Assembly (NCBI GenBank): GCA_003565575.1
Contig: PXBV01000176.1
Span: forward strand, 1 to 7,475
Direction: 5' to 3'
Origin: Psychroflexus sp.
GTDB taxonomy: Bacteria; Bacteroidota; Bacteroidia; Flavobacteriales; Flavobacteriaceae
DNA length: 7,475 nt
The translations under genes and the position numbers were made by a program. The notes under the pieces were generated by a model. It was not told the origin of the DNA. It saw only the letters and a list, made by a program, of their open reading frames with translations, and did not search any database. This document shows, in pieces, positions 1 through 6,256 of this stretch (its first letter is position 1; each line of letters opens with the position of its first letter).

Positions 1-1904
1 ATGTAACTCTCATCTTCATCTAAAGTATAACTTTCTGTAAAGACGCTATCTTCTAAATCAGCACCCGCAGGAACCACATCGATGGTGATTTCTTCATTGG
101 CAGGCGCTTGTAAAAACTCAGAAGCTGTTCTAAACTCCACGCCAGTTAACTCTGGTAATAACTCCCCATTGACGTAAATATCTACCGAGGATGCCGCTGC
201 ATCTGGTGAATTGTGGATGACTTGTAGGTTGGCAAATACGGGGTTTGATTCAGTAGTATCATAAATTTCTTTAATTTCTGCATCAGATAGCGCTCCTTGA
301 TAAACACGAACTTCATCTAATGCTCCAGTAAAACCTCTTACAGGTATTGTAGCTTGAAGATCATTACCAACTCTAAGAACTGATAGTTCTGTATCTACCG
401 TGGAAAAAAAATCTGAATCTCCTGGCTCCCCATTAAGGTATAACTGGGTAAGATTAGAGTTTGAATCAAATGTAACTGCTAAATGTACCCATACTCCTAA
501 ATCTATACTTTCAGCTTCATTATTAAGTCCTTCCCCTTGAATTTCTACACGTGAATTTCTGTTAGGATTAACTCCAAAAGTCCAACGTCTACCTCCTGGG
601 TTTTGAACAGGTGTACCTAAACCTAGAATAGCATTAAAACGAGTATCGTCATCTATTCTAACCCAAGCAGTCATAGTTCTTGAGGTATTTCCAGAAATTA
701 CAAAGTCTGTAGCAGTTTCTAGAAAATCTGAATCACCAAAACCAGATATAGCTCCGTTTTCTGTACCATTTTGGCCAGTTTCAAAAGTGGGTGTAAAACC
801 TGAAGATGGGGATAAGTCCCAATTACCTGTTTCATCATCTAATGAATTTTCAAACTTATAATGAGCCACTAAGATAGGATCGCTTAAGGGCGTTGTAATA
901 GTTAATGGTTCTGAATATTCACTTACATTTGAGCCATTGCACAAAGAGCGAATATAAACCTTGTAGCTTGTCCCTTCGTTTAGTCCAGACAAAGTAGTTG
1001 TAGTAGTTGATGCACTTACAGTACCAGTGGGTGTTGTACTACTATCAGGCACAGTCCCGTCTGAAGTCACGAAATATTCATAACCACCTGAAGCTACACC
1101 TTCATTATCCCAAGATAAATCAGCTGATGTTCCTGTAACGTTGGACGCCATCAAGTTAGCTGGTGAAACACAAATTGGGTCACCATTATAAATATCTAAA
1201 ACTTGCGCATCGGTCAGTGCTCCTTCATAAACTTGAATATCATCTAAAGCGCCTTGAAATCCTCTTGCTGGAGTTTGAGAATTAAAGTCATTACCAATTC
1301 TAAGTCTAGAAACAGCAGTCATGACATCATTATCTGTCCAAGTTGCTGTGTTTCCTGGTTGCCCATTGAGGTATAATTTTACGCTTTCTCCACCTGTAGC
1401 TCCACCTGAATTAACAGAAGCATCCCAAACCACAGCCACATGAGCCCAAGTGTCTATTTCTACAGTGTTTGGGTCATTATTAAAACCTTGTCCTTGAATT
1501 TCTACTCGGGGTCTTGCTGCTGGATCTATTAAAAAAGACCAACGTTCTCCGGCGCTATTTCGAATACCCGTACCCAAAATAGCTGTTCCGCCTGATACTG
1601 TGTTACTTACTTTAACCCAGGCAGTCATACTTCGAGACGTGTTTCCTGAAATATCAAAGTTTGTGGCAGTTTGAAGAAAGTTGGCAGCACCAAAACCGGA
1701 TACAGCTCCGTTCTCGGTTCCATCTTGACCTGTTTCGAAAGTGGGTGTAAAACCGGAAGATGGTGATAAGTCCCAGTTTCCTGTTTCGTCGTTTAGTGAA
1801 TTATCAAACTTATAATGCGCTGTTAAAGTTTGAGCGCTCAAATAAGTTGATGCAAAACAAAATGCAAAAACTAATAAAAGCGTTTTGAGTAATGTAGTTT
1901 TCAT
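1..1904 (-). CDS. Secreted LamG/FN3/LamG/DUF4397 protein, C-terminus missing (partial)
   Basis: The minus frame is open from the ATG at 1904-1902 to the window edge, giving 634 codons without a stop. A Sec signal peptide (MKTTLLKTLLLVFAFCF..., probable cleavage after SAQ near residue 25) shows export, and there is no lipobox. Domains in order: LamG/concanavalin A-like (about residues 30-240), a fibronectin III-like module (245-338) with a cysteine at each end (C245 and the C of RSLCNG), a second LamG (348-548), and the start of a DUF4397 module (from about 558, ANLQVIHNSPDAAASSVDIY). LamG folds usually bind carbohydrate or protein, so an extracellular adhesion or glycan-binding role is an inference. 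Proteins of this build often end in a type IX secretion sorting domain, which would lie outside the window. An ATG two codons upstream (1910-1908) is an alternative start; MKTT is preferred because it gives a typical signal peptide. The gene is divergent from metG. Confidence 0.88.
   Translation of the reverse strand, partial: MKTTLLKTLLLVFAFCFASTYLSAQTLTAHYKFDNSLNDETGNWDLSPSSGFTPTFETGQDGTENGAVSGFGAANFLQTATNFDISGNTSRSMTAWVKVSNTVSGGTAILGTGIRNSAGERWSFLIDPAARPRVEIQGQGFNNDPNTVEIDTWAHVAVVWDASVNSGGATGGESVKLYLNGQPGNTATWTDNDVMTAVSRLRIGNDFNSQTPARGFQGALDDIQVYEGALTDAQVLDIYNGDPICVSPANLMASNVTGTSADLSWDNEGVASGGYEYFVTSDGTVPDSSTTPTGTVSASTTTTTLSGLNEGTSYKVYIRSLCNGSNVSEYSEPLTITTPLSDPILVAHYKFENSLDDETGNWDLSPSSGFTPTFETGQNGTENGAISGFGDSDFLETATDFVISGNTSRTMTAWVRIDDDTRFNAILGLGTPVQNPGGRRWTFGVNPNRNSRVEIQGEGLNNEAESIDLGVWVHLAVTFDSNSNLTQLYLNGEPGDSDFFSTVDTELSVLRVGNDLQATIPVRGFTGALDEVRVYQGALSDAEIKEIYDTTESNPVFANLQVIHNSPDAAASSVDIYVNGELLPELTGVEFRTASEFLQAPANEEITIDVVPAGADLEDSVFTESYTLDEDESY
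261..863 (-). repeat. LamG copy 2 of an intragenic domain duplication
   Basis: This block encodes residues 348-548 of the secreted protein, from HYKFENSLDDETGNW to EIKEIYD. It aligns with the copy at 1817-1185 from its first residue and shares the landmarks ETGQ.GTENGA.SGFG, the RVEIQG.G.NN stretch, LYLNG.PG, LR.GND and ARGF/VRGF..GALD...VY.GAL. It is ten residues shorter than copy 1, mainly through a gap where copy 1 has the SVNSGGATGGES insert before LYLNG. Confidence 0.8.
1185..1817 (-). repeat. LamG copy 1 (N-terminal) of an intragenic domain duplication
   Basis: This block encodes residues 30-240 of the secreted protein, from HYKFDNSLNDETGNW to QVLDIYN. The same segment recurs 954 bases (318 codons) further along the gene at 863-261. 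The first 70 or so residues of the copies are almost the same, for example DETGNWDLSPSSGFTPTFET in both and SGNTSR followed by MTAWV, and the DNA is also clearly alike. The second halves differ more. The copies are separated by the FN3-like module, so the duplicated unit may have been LamG plus linker. Confidence 0.8.
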
Positions 1905-2020
1905 TATCATACTATAACGTTTTTGTTAATATTAATAATCTCCTAAATTATTTAAACTTATATCTGGAGTTAAATAATATTGATGCAATTGGTGCATAAA
2001 ATTGTTACTGAAAAACGCTA

Positions 2021-2051
2021 TTTTAATTTAATTATGTTAATTAAATTAAAA
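2021..2051. repeat. Perfect 14-bp AT-only inverted repeat with a 3-base spacer
   Basis: The left arm TTTTAATTTAATTA (2021-2034) and right arm TAATTAAATTAAAA (2038-2051) are exact reverse complements around TGT. The repeat sits 117 bases upstream of the LamG start codon. An AT-only palindrome of this length could be a regulator site, a DNA bend or extrusion site, or chance in AT-rich DNA. It is not a convincing terminator because the stem has no GC pair and no gene ends nearby. Confidence 0.5.
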
Positions 2052-2254
2052 ATTAATAAATTTAGATTTTGTTTTATGATAAAGCATTCAAAATTGAATT
2101 AAAAATTTTATCTAGGAATTTACTGATTCTTACGTAAAAGATTCCTTTTAATAAGACAACTTGAAATAATTATTTTGCAAATCTGAATTCTTAATCCGAT
2201 ACGGAATCTCTTCGTAAAATCTTGTGGTTGTATCTTAACGTATCACTTATTAAG

Positions 2255-2421
2255 TGTGGGGCTTGCGTTAGGGATTGAGGTGGTTACCCCACAGCGCTAG
2301 ACCTTTGTTTTTGCTGCTTGGAGGGAGCGATTTTATGAGCTTTCTCCAAGCTTGCAAAACTTGGGTATGGGGCGAGGAGTAATAACGGAAAGCCCGACCC
2401 GCCCAGTGGCGGGGAACGCCC
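2255..2421 (+). ncRNA. Candidate structured RNA or dispersed intergenic repeat of unknown function
   Basis: The block is visibly richer in G and C than its AT-rich surroundings and contains several stems. TGTGGGG (2255-2261) pairs with CCCCACA (2287-2293). The arms 2316-2328 and 2339-2351 pair over 13 positions, two of them G-T (2324/2343 and 2325/2342), around a 10-base loop. That stem extends outward through TTTTGC/GCAAAA (2309-2314 with 2354-2359) and ACC/GGT (2301-2303 with 2364-2366). CCCGCC-CAGT-GGCGGG (2398-2413) is a third stem. GCGTT (2265-2269), in the loop of the first stem, can pair with AACGC (2415-2419), closing the block and making a pseudoknot. The G-T pairs would be A-C mismatches on the other strand, which favours a plus-strand transcript. 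The GCGTTAGGGATTG and AGCCCGACCC blocks resemble, from memory, an intergenic sequence repeated in flavobacterial genomes. It might match the Flavo-1 candidate RNA, but I could not check this. Confidence 0.45.
2316..2351 (+). other. Long hairpin, 13-bp stem with 10-base loop, inside the structured block
   Basis: GCTTGGAGGGAGC (2316-2328) and GCTTTCTCCAAGC (2339-2351) pair over 13 positions with no gap, using two adjacent G-T wobbles, around the loop GATTTTATGA. No T-run follows, so it is unlikely to be an intrinsic terminator. A further six pairs (2309-2314 with 2354-2359) lie just outside a small internal loop. Confidence 0.6.
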
Positions 2422-2579
2422 AAATTTAACAATTCATATACATAACTTAGGTGTTTGGTTAGATGTGATAATCTAGTAGATATGGCGTTTCAAGGTTACC
2501 AACATTTTTTAATTTGCTGTTTGATTAAATTGAATCCAATCGCTTTTCTCTTGTGTTACAACTTAATGAATTTTGAGGG

Positions 2580-2609
2580 TTTGGTATAAACTTGCGTTTA
2601 TTACATTTG
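2580..2609 (+). promoter_or_regulatory. Bacteroidota-type promoter for metG (TTTG - 18 bases - TACATTTG)
   Basis: TACATTTG (2602-2609) matches the -7 consensus TAnnTTTG of Bacteroidota primary sigma factors exactly, and TTTG (2580-2583) matches the -33 element, with 18 bases between them, inside the usual range. Transcription should begin close to 2615, giving a leader of roughly a dozen bases before the ATG at 2628. The promoter lies inside the longer frame that opens with TTG at 2592, which argues against that upstream start. Confidence 0.65.
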
Positions 2610-2627
2610 CAATCGATAATTTTAGTT

Positions 2628-4697
2628 ATGAAAGACCCAAAACGATATACCATTACGGCGGCTTTGCCTTATACTAACGGACCTATCCATATTGGACATT
2701 TGGCAGGGGTTTACGTTCCCGCTGATATTTACACACGTTATCTAAAGTTGAAGGGCGAAGATGTGCTTTTTGTTTGCGGTAGTGATGAACATGGCGTGCC
2801 TATCACTATTAAAGCTAAAAAAGAAGGTGTGAGTCCACAAGATGTTGTAGACAAATACGATGCTATCATCAAGCAGTCTTTTCAGGATTTCGGAATCCAG
2901 TTTGATAATTATTCCAGAACGTCTGCTCAAGTGCATCATGAAACCGCTACGGAGTTTTTTCAGAATATGTATGACAATGGCAAATTTATAGAAGAAACGA
3001 CTGAGCAGCTTTATGATGAAAAAGCCAACCAATTTCTTGCCGATCGTTTTGTAACAGGAACTTGCCCTAAATGTGGTAATGAAGAAGCTTATGGCGACCA
3101 ATGTGAAAAATGCGGTACTTCGCTTAATGCTACCGATTTGATCAATCCCAAGTCGGCCATAACTGGTGATGTACCTACTTTAAAATCCACCAAACATTGG
3201 TTTTTGCCTTTAGACCAATACGATGAATTTTTAAAAGAATGGATTATAAAAGACCATAAAGCGGACTGGAAGTCTAATGTTTACGGCCAATGTAAGTCTT
3301 GGATAGATGAAGGCTTGAGAGCAAGAGCTGTCACGAGAGATTTGGATTGGGGAATTCCTGTTCCTGTGGAAGGTGGCCAAGGCAAAGTGCTTTATGTGTG
3401 GTTTGATGCGCCAATCGGCTATATTTCTTCTACCAAGGAATGGGCCGAGCGTGAAGGCAAAGACTGGGAGCCGTATTGGAAAGATAAGGAGACCAAGTTG
3501 GTACACTTTATTGGAAAAGACAATATCGTTTTTCACTGTATTATTTTCCCTGTGATGCTCAAAGCAGAAGGCAGTTATATTTTACCTGATAATGTTCCTG
3601 CTAATGAGTTTTTAAATTTGGAAGGCAGAAAATTGTCCACGTCCAAAAACTGGGCAGTTTGGTTGCACGAATATTTGGAGGATTTTGAAGGCAAAGAAGA
3701 TGTGTTGAGGTATGTCCTTACCGCAAATGCCCCAGAGACTAAGGACAATGATTTTACCTGGAAGGATTTCCAGACCAGAAATAATTCTGAGTTGGTGGCC
3801 ATTTACGGCAACTTCATCAATAGAGTGGTGGTATTGACCAATAAGTATTACAAAGGCATAGTGCCAAAAGCTTCAGAATTTTCAGAAATCGATTTGAAGG
3901 TATTGGCAGATATCAAAACTTTCCCACAAAGCATTGCTGATTCTGTAGAAAAATACCGTTTCCGTGAAGCTCAAGGCGTAATGATGAATCTGGCAAGGTT
4001 GGGTAACAAATACCTAGCTGACGAAGAGCCGTGGAAACTTCAGAAAACTGACCCAGAACGCACTGCCACCATTATGTATGTGGCCTTGCAAGTGGCAGGG
4101 GCGCTAGCCGTCATCAGTGAGCCTTTTGTTCCTTTTACAGCTCAAAAGCTTAAGAATATGTTGAATTTTGAGTCTTTCACGCATCCTGTATTGTGGAATG
4201 ACATTTCAAAACTAGATGAATTAATTCCTGCTGGGCATCAGATTAATCTAGCTGAATTTTTATTCAGTAAGATTGAAGATGACGAGATTCAAAAGCAAAT
4301 CGATAAACTTGAAGCTTCCAAAGTTTCAAATAAAGCAGAAGAATCTAAACTAGAGCCTCAAAAAGAAGAAGCGACTTTTGAAGATTTTTCAAAACTAGAT
4401 TTGAGGGTAGGAACTATTATTTCAGCAGAGAAAAAATCAAAAACTAAAAAGCTGATGGTGCTTAAAGTGGATACAGGACTAGACACTAGAACCATCGTTT
4501 CTGGTATTGCAGAACACTATACTGCAGAAGAATTGGTAGGTCAAAAAGTGAGTGTTGTCATTAACTTGAAGCCTATCAAGTTGAAAGGAACTTTAAGTGA
4601 AGGGATGATTTTGATGACACAAGACGCAGCTGGTAAATTAACTTTTTTGAATCCAGATTCAAGTTTTGAAGTAAAAAATGGGTCTATAATCAATTAA
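2628..4697 (+). CDS. metG: Methionyl-tRNA synthetase (class I aaRS) with C-terminal tRNA-binding domain
   Basis: The cytoplasmic enzyme charges tRNA-Met with methionine using ATP, and supplies both initiator and elongator tRNA. The 689-residue product shows the class I HIGH motif (HIGH, 21-24, after LPYTNGPI), a zinc knuckle pair CPKC and CEKC (C146, C149, C159, C162), WFDAPIGY (258-265), and a KMSKS-type loop written KLSTSK (335-340). A helical anticodon-binding domain follows (about 385-540). A Lys/Glu-rich linker then leads to an EMAP-II/Arc1p-like OB-fold tRNA-binding domain (584-689, FEDFSKLDLRVGTI), which in E. coli MetG mediates dimerisation. The length is close to the 677 residues of the E. 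coli enzyme. The ATG at 2628 is chosen because the family normally begins just before the YTITAALPYTNGP strand and the promoter overlaps the 12-codon extension that opens with TTG at 2592. It is followed without a gap by mscS. Confidence 0.97.
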   Translation: MKDPKRYTITAALPYTNGPIHIGHLAGVYVPADIYTRYLKLKGEDVLFVCGSDEHGVPITIKAKKEGVSPQDVVDKYDAIIKQSFQDFGIQFDNYSRTSAQVHHETATEFFQNMYDNGKFIEETTEQLYDEKANQFLADRFVTGTCPKCGNEEAYGDQCEKCGTSLNATDLINPKSAITGDVPTLKSTKHWFLPLDQYDEFLKEWIIKDHKADWKSNVYGQCKSWIDEGLRARAVTRDLDWGIPVPVEGGQGKVLYVWFDAPIGYISSTKEWAEREGKDWEPYWKDKETKLVHFIGKDNIVFHCIIFPVMLKAEGSYILPDNVPANEFLNLEGRKLSTSKNWAVWLHEYLEDFEGKEDVLRYVLTANAPETKDNDFTWKDFQTRNNSELVAIYGNFINRVVVLTNKYYKGIVPKASEFSEIDLKVLADIKTFPQSIADSVEKYRFREAQGVMMNLARLGNKYLADEEPWKLQKTDPERTATIMYVALQVAGALAVISEPFVPFTAQKLKNMLNFESFTHPVLWNDISKLDELIPAGHQINLAEFLFSKIEDDEIQKQIDKLEASKVSNKAEESKLEPQKEEATFEDFSKLDLRVGTIISAEKKSKTKKLMVLKVDTGLDTRTIVSGIAEHYTAEELVGQKVSVVINLKPIKLKGTLSEGMILMTQDAAGKLTFLNPDSSFEVKNGSIIN

Positions 4698-5579
4698 ATG
4701 ATATATTTGATTAACAAATTAAAAAATTTATTTAATATGGAAGATCTATCATTAGACGAAGCTACCGAAACAGCAACGGTTTTTGTAGACAAAGCATTAG
4801 GCTATTTACCAAGTATTGTGGCCGCTTTACTCATTTTTATTATTGGACTGTGGGCCATTAAATTTATAGTTGGCCGAGTACAGAAAACGATGGAAAAACG
4901 GGAAATTGATCCCGGTGTGAGAGGTTTTACTTCAAGTATTTTAAGCGTTGCGCTTAAGATTTTGCTTTTTATTGTTGTGATTACAAAACTTGGTGTAGAA
5001 ACTACCTCTTTTGCTGCTGTATTGGCTGCAGCAGGTTTGGCTGTCGGTTTAGCATTGCAAGGCTCACTCTCCAATTTTGCTGGGGGTGTACTTATCATCT
5101 TACTTAAACCTTACCGTGTAGGGGATTTTATTTCTGCCCAAGGTGAATCTGGAACAGTTACAGACATTAGTATTTTTTATACTATACTTACTACACCAGA
5201 TAAACAACGAATTATAATTCCTAATGGACAGTTAAGCAATAATAAGGTAACCAACTTTTCACATTACCCTACAAGAAGAAACAATATGACTGTTGGTATT
5301 TCTTATGATAGTGATATTAAAACTGCTAGGAAAGTGTTGCTTAATCTCTTAGAAAATGATGAGCGTTGCCTTAAAGATCCAGCTCCAGTTGTTTTTGTAG
5401 GTGGATTAGGAGACAATTCTGTAGATCTTTCAGTTAGGTTTTGGGCGAATCAGGCTGATTATTGGGGCTTGCATTTTGACTTTATAGAAAAACTAAAAGT
5501 CGAGCTTGAGGCGAATGGCGTTTCCTTCCCATTCCCACAACGCGATGTACATTTGTATGATATGAGTAAGGAAAAATAA
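4698..5579 (+). CDS. Small-conductance mechanosensitive ion channel, MscS family
   Basis: This inner membrane protein opens when membrane tension rises and releases solutes after hypo-osmotic shock. The 293-residue product is close to E. coli MscS (286). TM1 spans about residues 38-60 and TM2 77-100. TM3 is the pore helix (102-136) with the signature GLAVGLALQGSLSNFAGGVL. The beta domain follows (LKPYRVGDFI, then RIIIPNGQLSNNKVTNFS), and the cytoplasmic alpha/beta cage ends with GVSFPFPQRDVH. The ATG at 4698 touches the metG stop codon (TAA 4695-4697), which suggests coupled translation. An internal ATG at 4737 (MEDLSLDEATET) is a serious alternative, because the 13 residues before it are not part of the known fold and an A/T-rich stretch precedes it. 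It probably shares the metG transcript, and a terminator-like hairpin begins 20 bases after its stop. I do not assign mscS as orthologue, since bacteria often carry several paralogues. Confidence 0.94.
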   Translation: MIYLINKLKNLFNMEDLSLDEATETATVFVDKALGYLPSIVAALLIFIIGLWAIKFIVGRVQKTMEKREIDPGVRGFTSSILSVALKILLFIVVITKLGVETTSFAAVLAAAGLAVGLALQGSLSNFAGGVLIILLKPYRVGDFISAQGESGTVTDISIFYTILTTPDKQRIIIPNGQLSNNKVTNFSHYPTRRNNMTVGISYDSDIKTARKVLLNLLENDERCLKDPAPVVFVGGLGDNSVDLSVRFWANQADYWGLHFDFIEKLKVELEANGVSFPFPQRDVHLYDMSKEK

Positions 5580-5584
5580 ATAAT

Positions 5585-6241
5585 TTATCTTCCAGCAACA
5601 AAATCTTTGAGGTAGTAGGGTTCAAAATAAGCCACATCCTCAAAGATTTTTTTTTGCCATTTATGTTCTGCTACTTCGTACTGTTCTTTGGCAGATGGTA
5701 GACAGTCCTGATGAAAAATGGCATTAGGGTGATTACAAATGCGTTTAAATTTATCGACACCACTACCAATAAAATGCACTTCAGAAGTTTCTAACTCTTT
5801 TTTATACGAGTTTTCATCCAAAATCTCTGCTTTTATTTCTCTTATAGATTTAAATTCAGCATTTAAGATTTCAGCATACACTTCCATTCGCCTGGCGTCT
5901 AACATAGGAATGATAACTCCTTTTTGAATTTCGAGTTGTTTTGCTAAACAAAGCAATGTAGGAACCGAAATTAAAGGTAAATCTAGGGCATAAGCCAATC
6001 CTTTGGCGGCGGAAACTCCAATCCTAAGCCCAGTGTAAGAGCCTGGCCCTTTACTAACGGAGATAGCTTCTAAATCTTTTGTGCTAAGCTGCTGCTCTTT
6101 TAAAAGCTCAAGGATGAACGTGTGTAATTGCTCTGAGTGAGAGAAGTTTTTACTATTGACTTCTTTATAGCCCAAAAGAGAACCTCTACTTCCAATGCTT
6201 ACAGAGCAGTTGGTGGTAGAGGTTTCTATAGATAATATCAT
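5585..6241 (-). CDS. tsaB: tRNA threonylcarbamoyladenosine biosynthesis protein TsaB
   Basis: TsaB is the catalytically inactive partner of TsaD in the complex (TsaB, TsaD, TsaE) that transfers the threonylcarbamoyl group to A37 of tRNAs reading ANN codons, in the cytoplasm. The 218-residue product (E. coli 231) has the ASKHA-fold opening MILSIETSTTNCSVSI, the SHSEQLH stretch (34-40), and the family signature KGPGSYTGLRIGVSAAKGLA (64-83). The C-terminus is AYFEPYYLKDFVAGR. The ATG at 6241-6239 begins exactly at the first strand of the fold, so the start is secure. It lies 15 bases downstream of the TolC-family gene on the same strand and is probably cotranscribed with it. Its stop codon is 5 bases from that of the convergent mscS, and its last codons double as the terminator hairpin. 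Confidence 0.96.
   Translation of the reverse strand: MILSIETSTTNCSVSIGSRGSLLGYKEVNSKNFSHSEQLHTFILELLKEQQLSTKDLEAISVSKGPGSYTGLRIGVSAAKGLAYALDLPLISVPTLLCLAKQLEIQKGVIIPMLDARRMEVYAEILNAEFKSIREIKAEILDENSYKKELETSEVHFIGSGVDKFKRICNHPNAIFHQDCLPSAKEQYEVAEHKWQKKIFEDVAYFEPYYLKDFVAGR
5600..5655 (+). terminator. Intrinsic terminator of the metG-mscS unit, inside the 3' end of tsaB
   Basis: AAAATCTTTGAGG (5600-5612) and CCTCAAAGATTTT (5638-5650) are perfect 13-bp inverted repeats. The right arm runs into an unbroken tract of nine Ts (5647-5655) on the plus strand. The 25-base loop can pair further (GT, GG and TT at 5615-5622 with AA, CC and AC at 5629-5635, allowing one bulge and one mismatch), leaving a loop of about six bases. 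It begins 20 bases after the mscS stop. Read leftward, the same stem is followed only by TTTTGTTG, so it would be a weaker terminator for tsaB. Confidence 0.65.
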
Positions 6242-6256
6242 ATTTAAAAGTCTTAA

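Larger units (their letters stand above)
1905..2627. other. Divergent intergenic region between the LamG gene and metG
   Basis: No gene is supported in these 723 bases. From left to right it holds a very AT-rich 5' region of the LamG gene (1905-2220) with a 31-base inverted repeat at 2021-2051, a GC-richer structured block at 2255-2421, an unremarkable AT-rich stretch (2431-2575), and the metG promoter at 2580-2609. A possible minus-strand -7 element for the LamG gene (TAAGTTTA on that strand, 1960-1953) differs from TAnnTTTG at the last base and has no well-spaced -33 TTG, so I do not list it as a promoter. Short ORFs here, such as a 35-codon one at 2482-2589, show no sign of being real. Confidence 0.75.

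Noticed and set aside
1983..1997. ATGCA-N5-TGCAT inverted repeat upstream of the LamG gene
   Set aside because: Five-base arms are expected by chance at this length and no second copy was seen nearby.
2244..2256. CACTT-ATT-AAGTG small hairpin at the edge of the structured block
   Set aside because: Only five pairs; it overlaps the stronger TGTGGGG stem by two bases, so I did not include it in the element.
2335..2382. 15-codon ORF beginning in the loop of the long hairpin, as a leader peptide
   Set aside because: No methionine codons beyond the start, no attenuator after it, and it lies more than 200 bases before the metG promoter.
2482..2589. 35-codon ORF between the structured block and the metG promoter
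   Set aside because: Short, without promoter or recognisable sequence, and ending inside the metG promoter region; expected by chance.
2592..2627. Twelve-codon N-terminal extension of metG from a TTG codon
   Set aside because: It overlaps the metG -7 promoter element, is not part of the family fold, and an ATG stands at the expected start (2628).
2742..3802. Minus-strand open frames of 75-119 codons and a 60-codon plus-strand frame inside metG
   Set aside because: They lie wholly within a strongly conserved gene, show no recognisable domain, and have the look of shadow frames.
4802..5098. 98-codon minus-strand frame inside the MscS gene
   Set aside because: Shadow of the transmembrane-coding region, with no domain or own regulatory signal.
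5739..5927. 62-codon plus-strand frame inside tsaB, and a similar one at 6668-6856 in the TolC gene
   Set aside because: Both are antisense to well-supported genes and show no family features.
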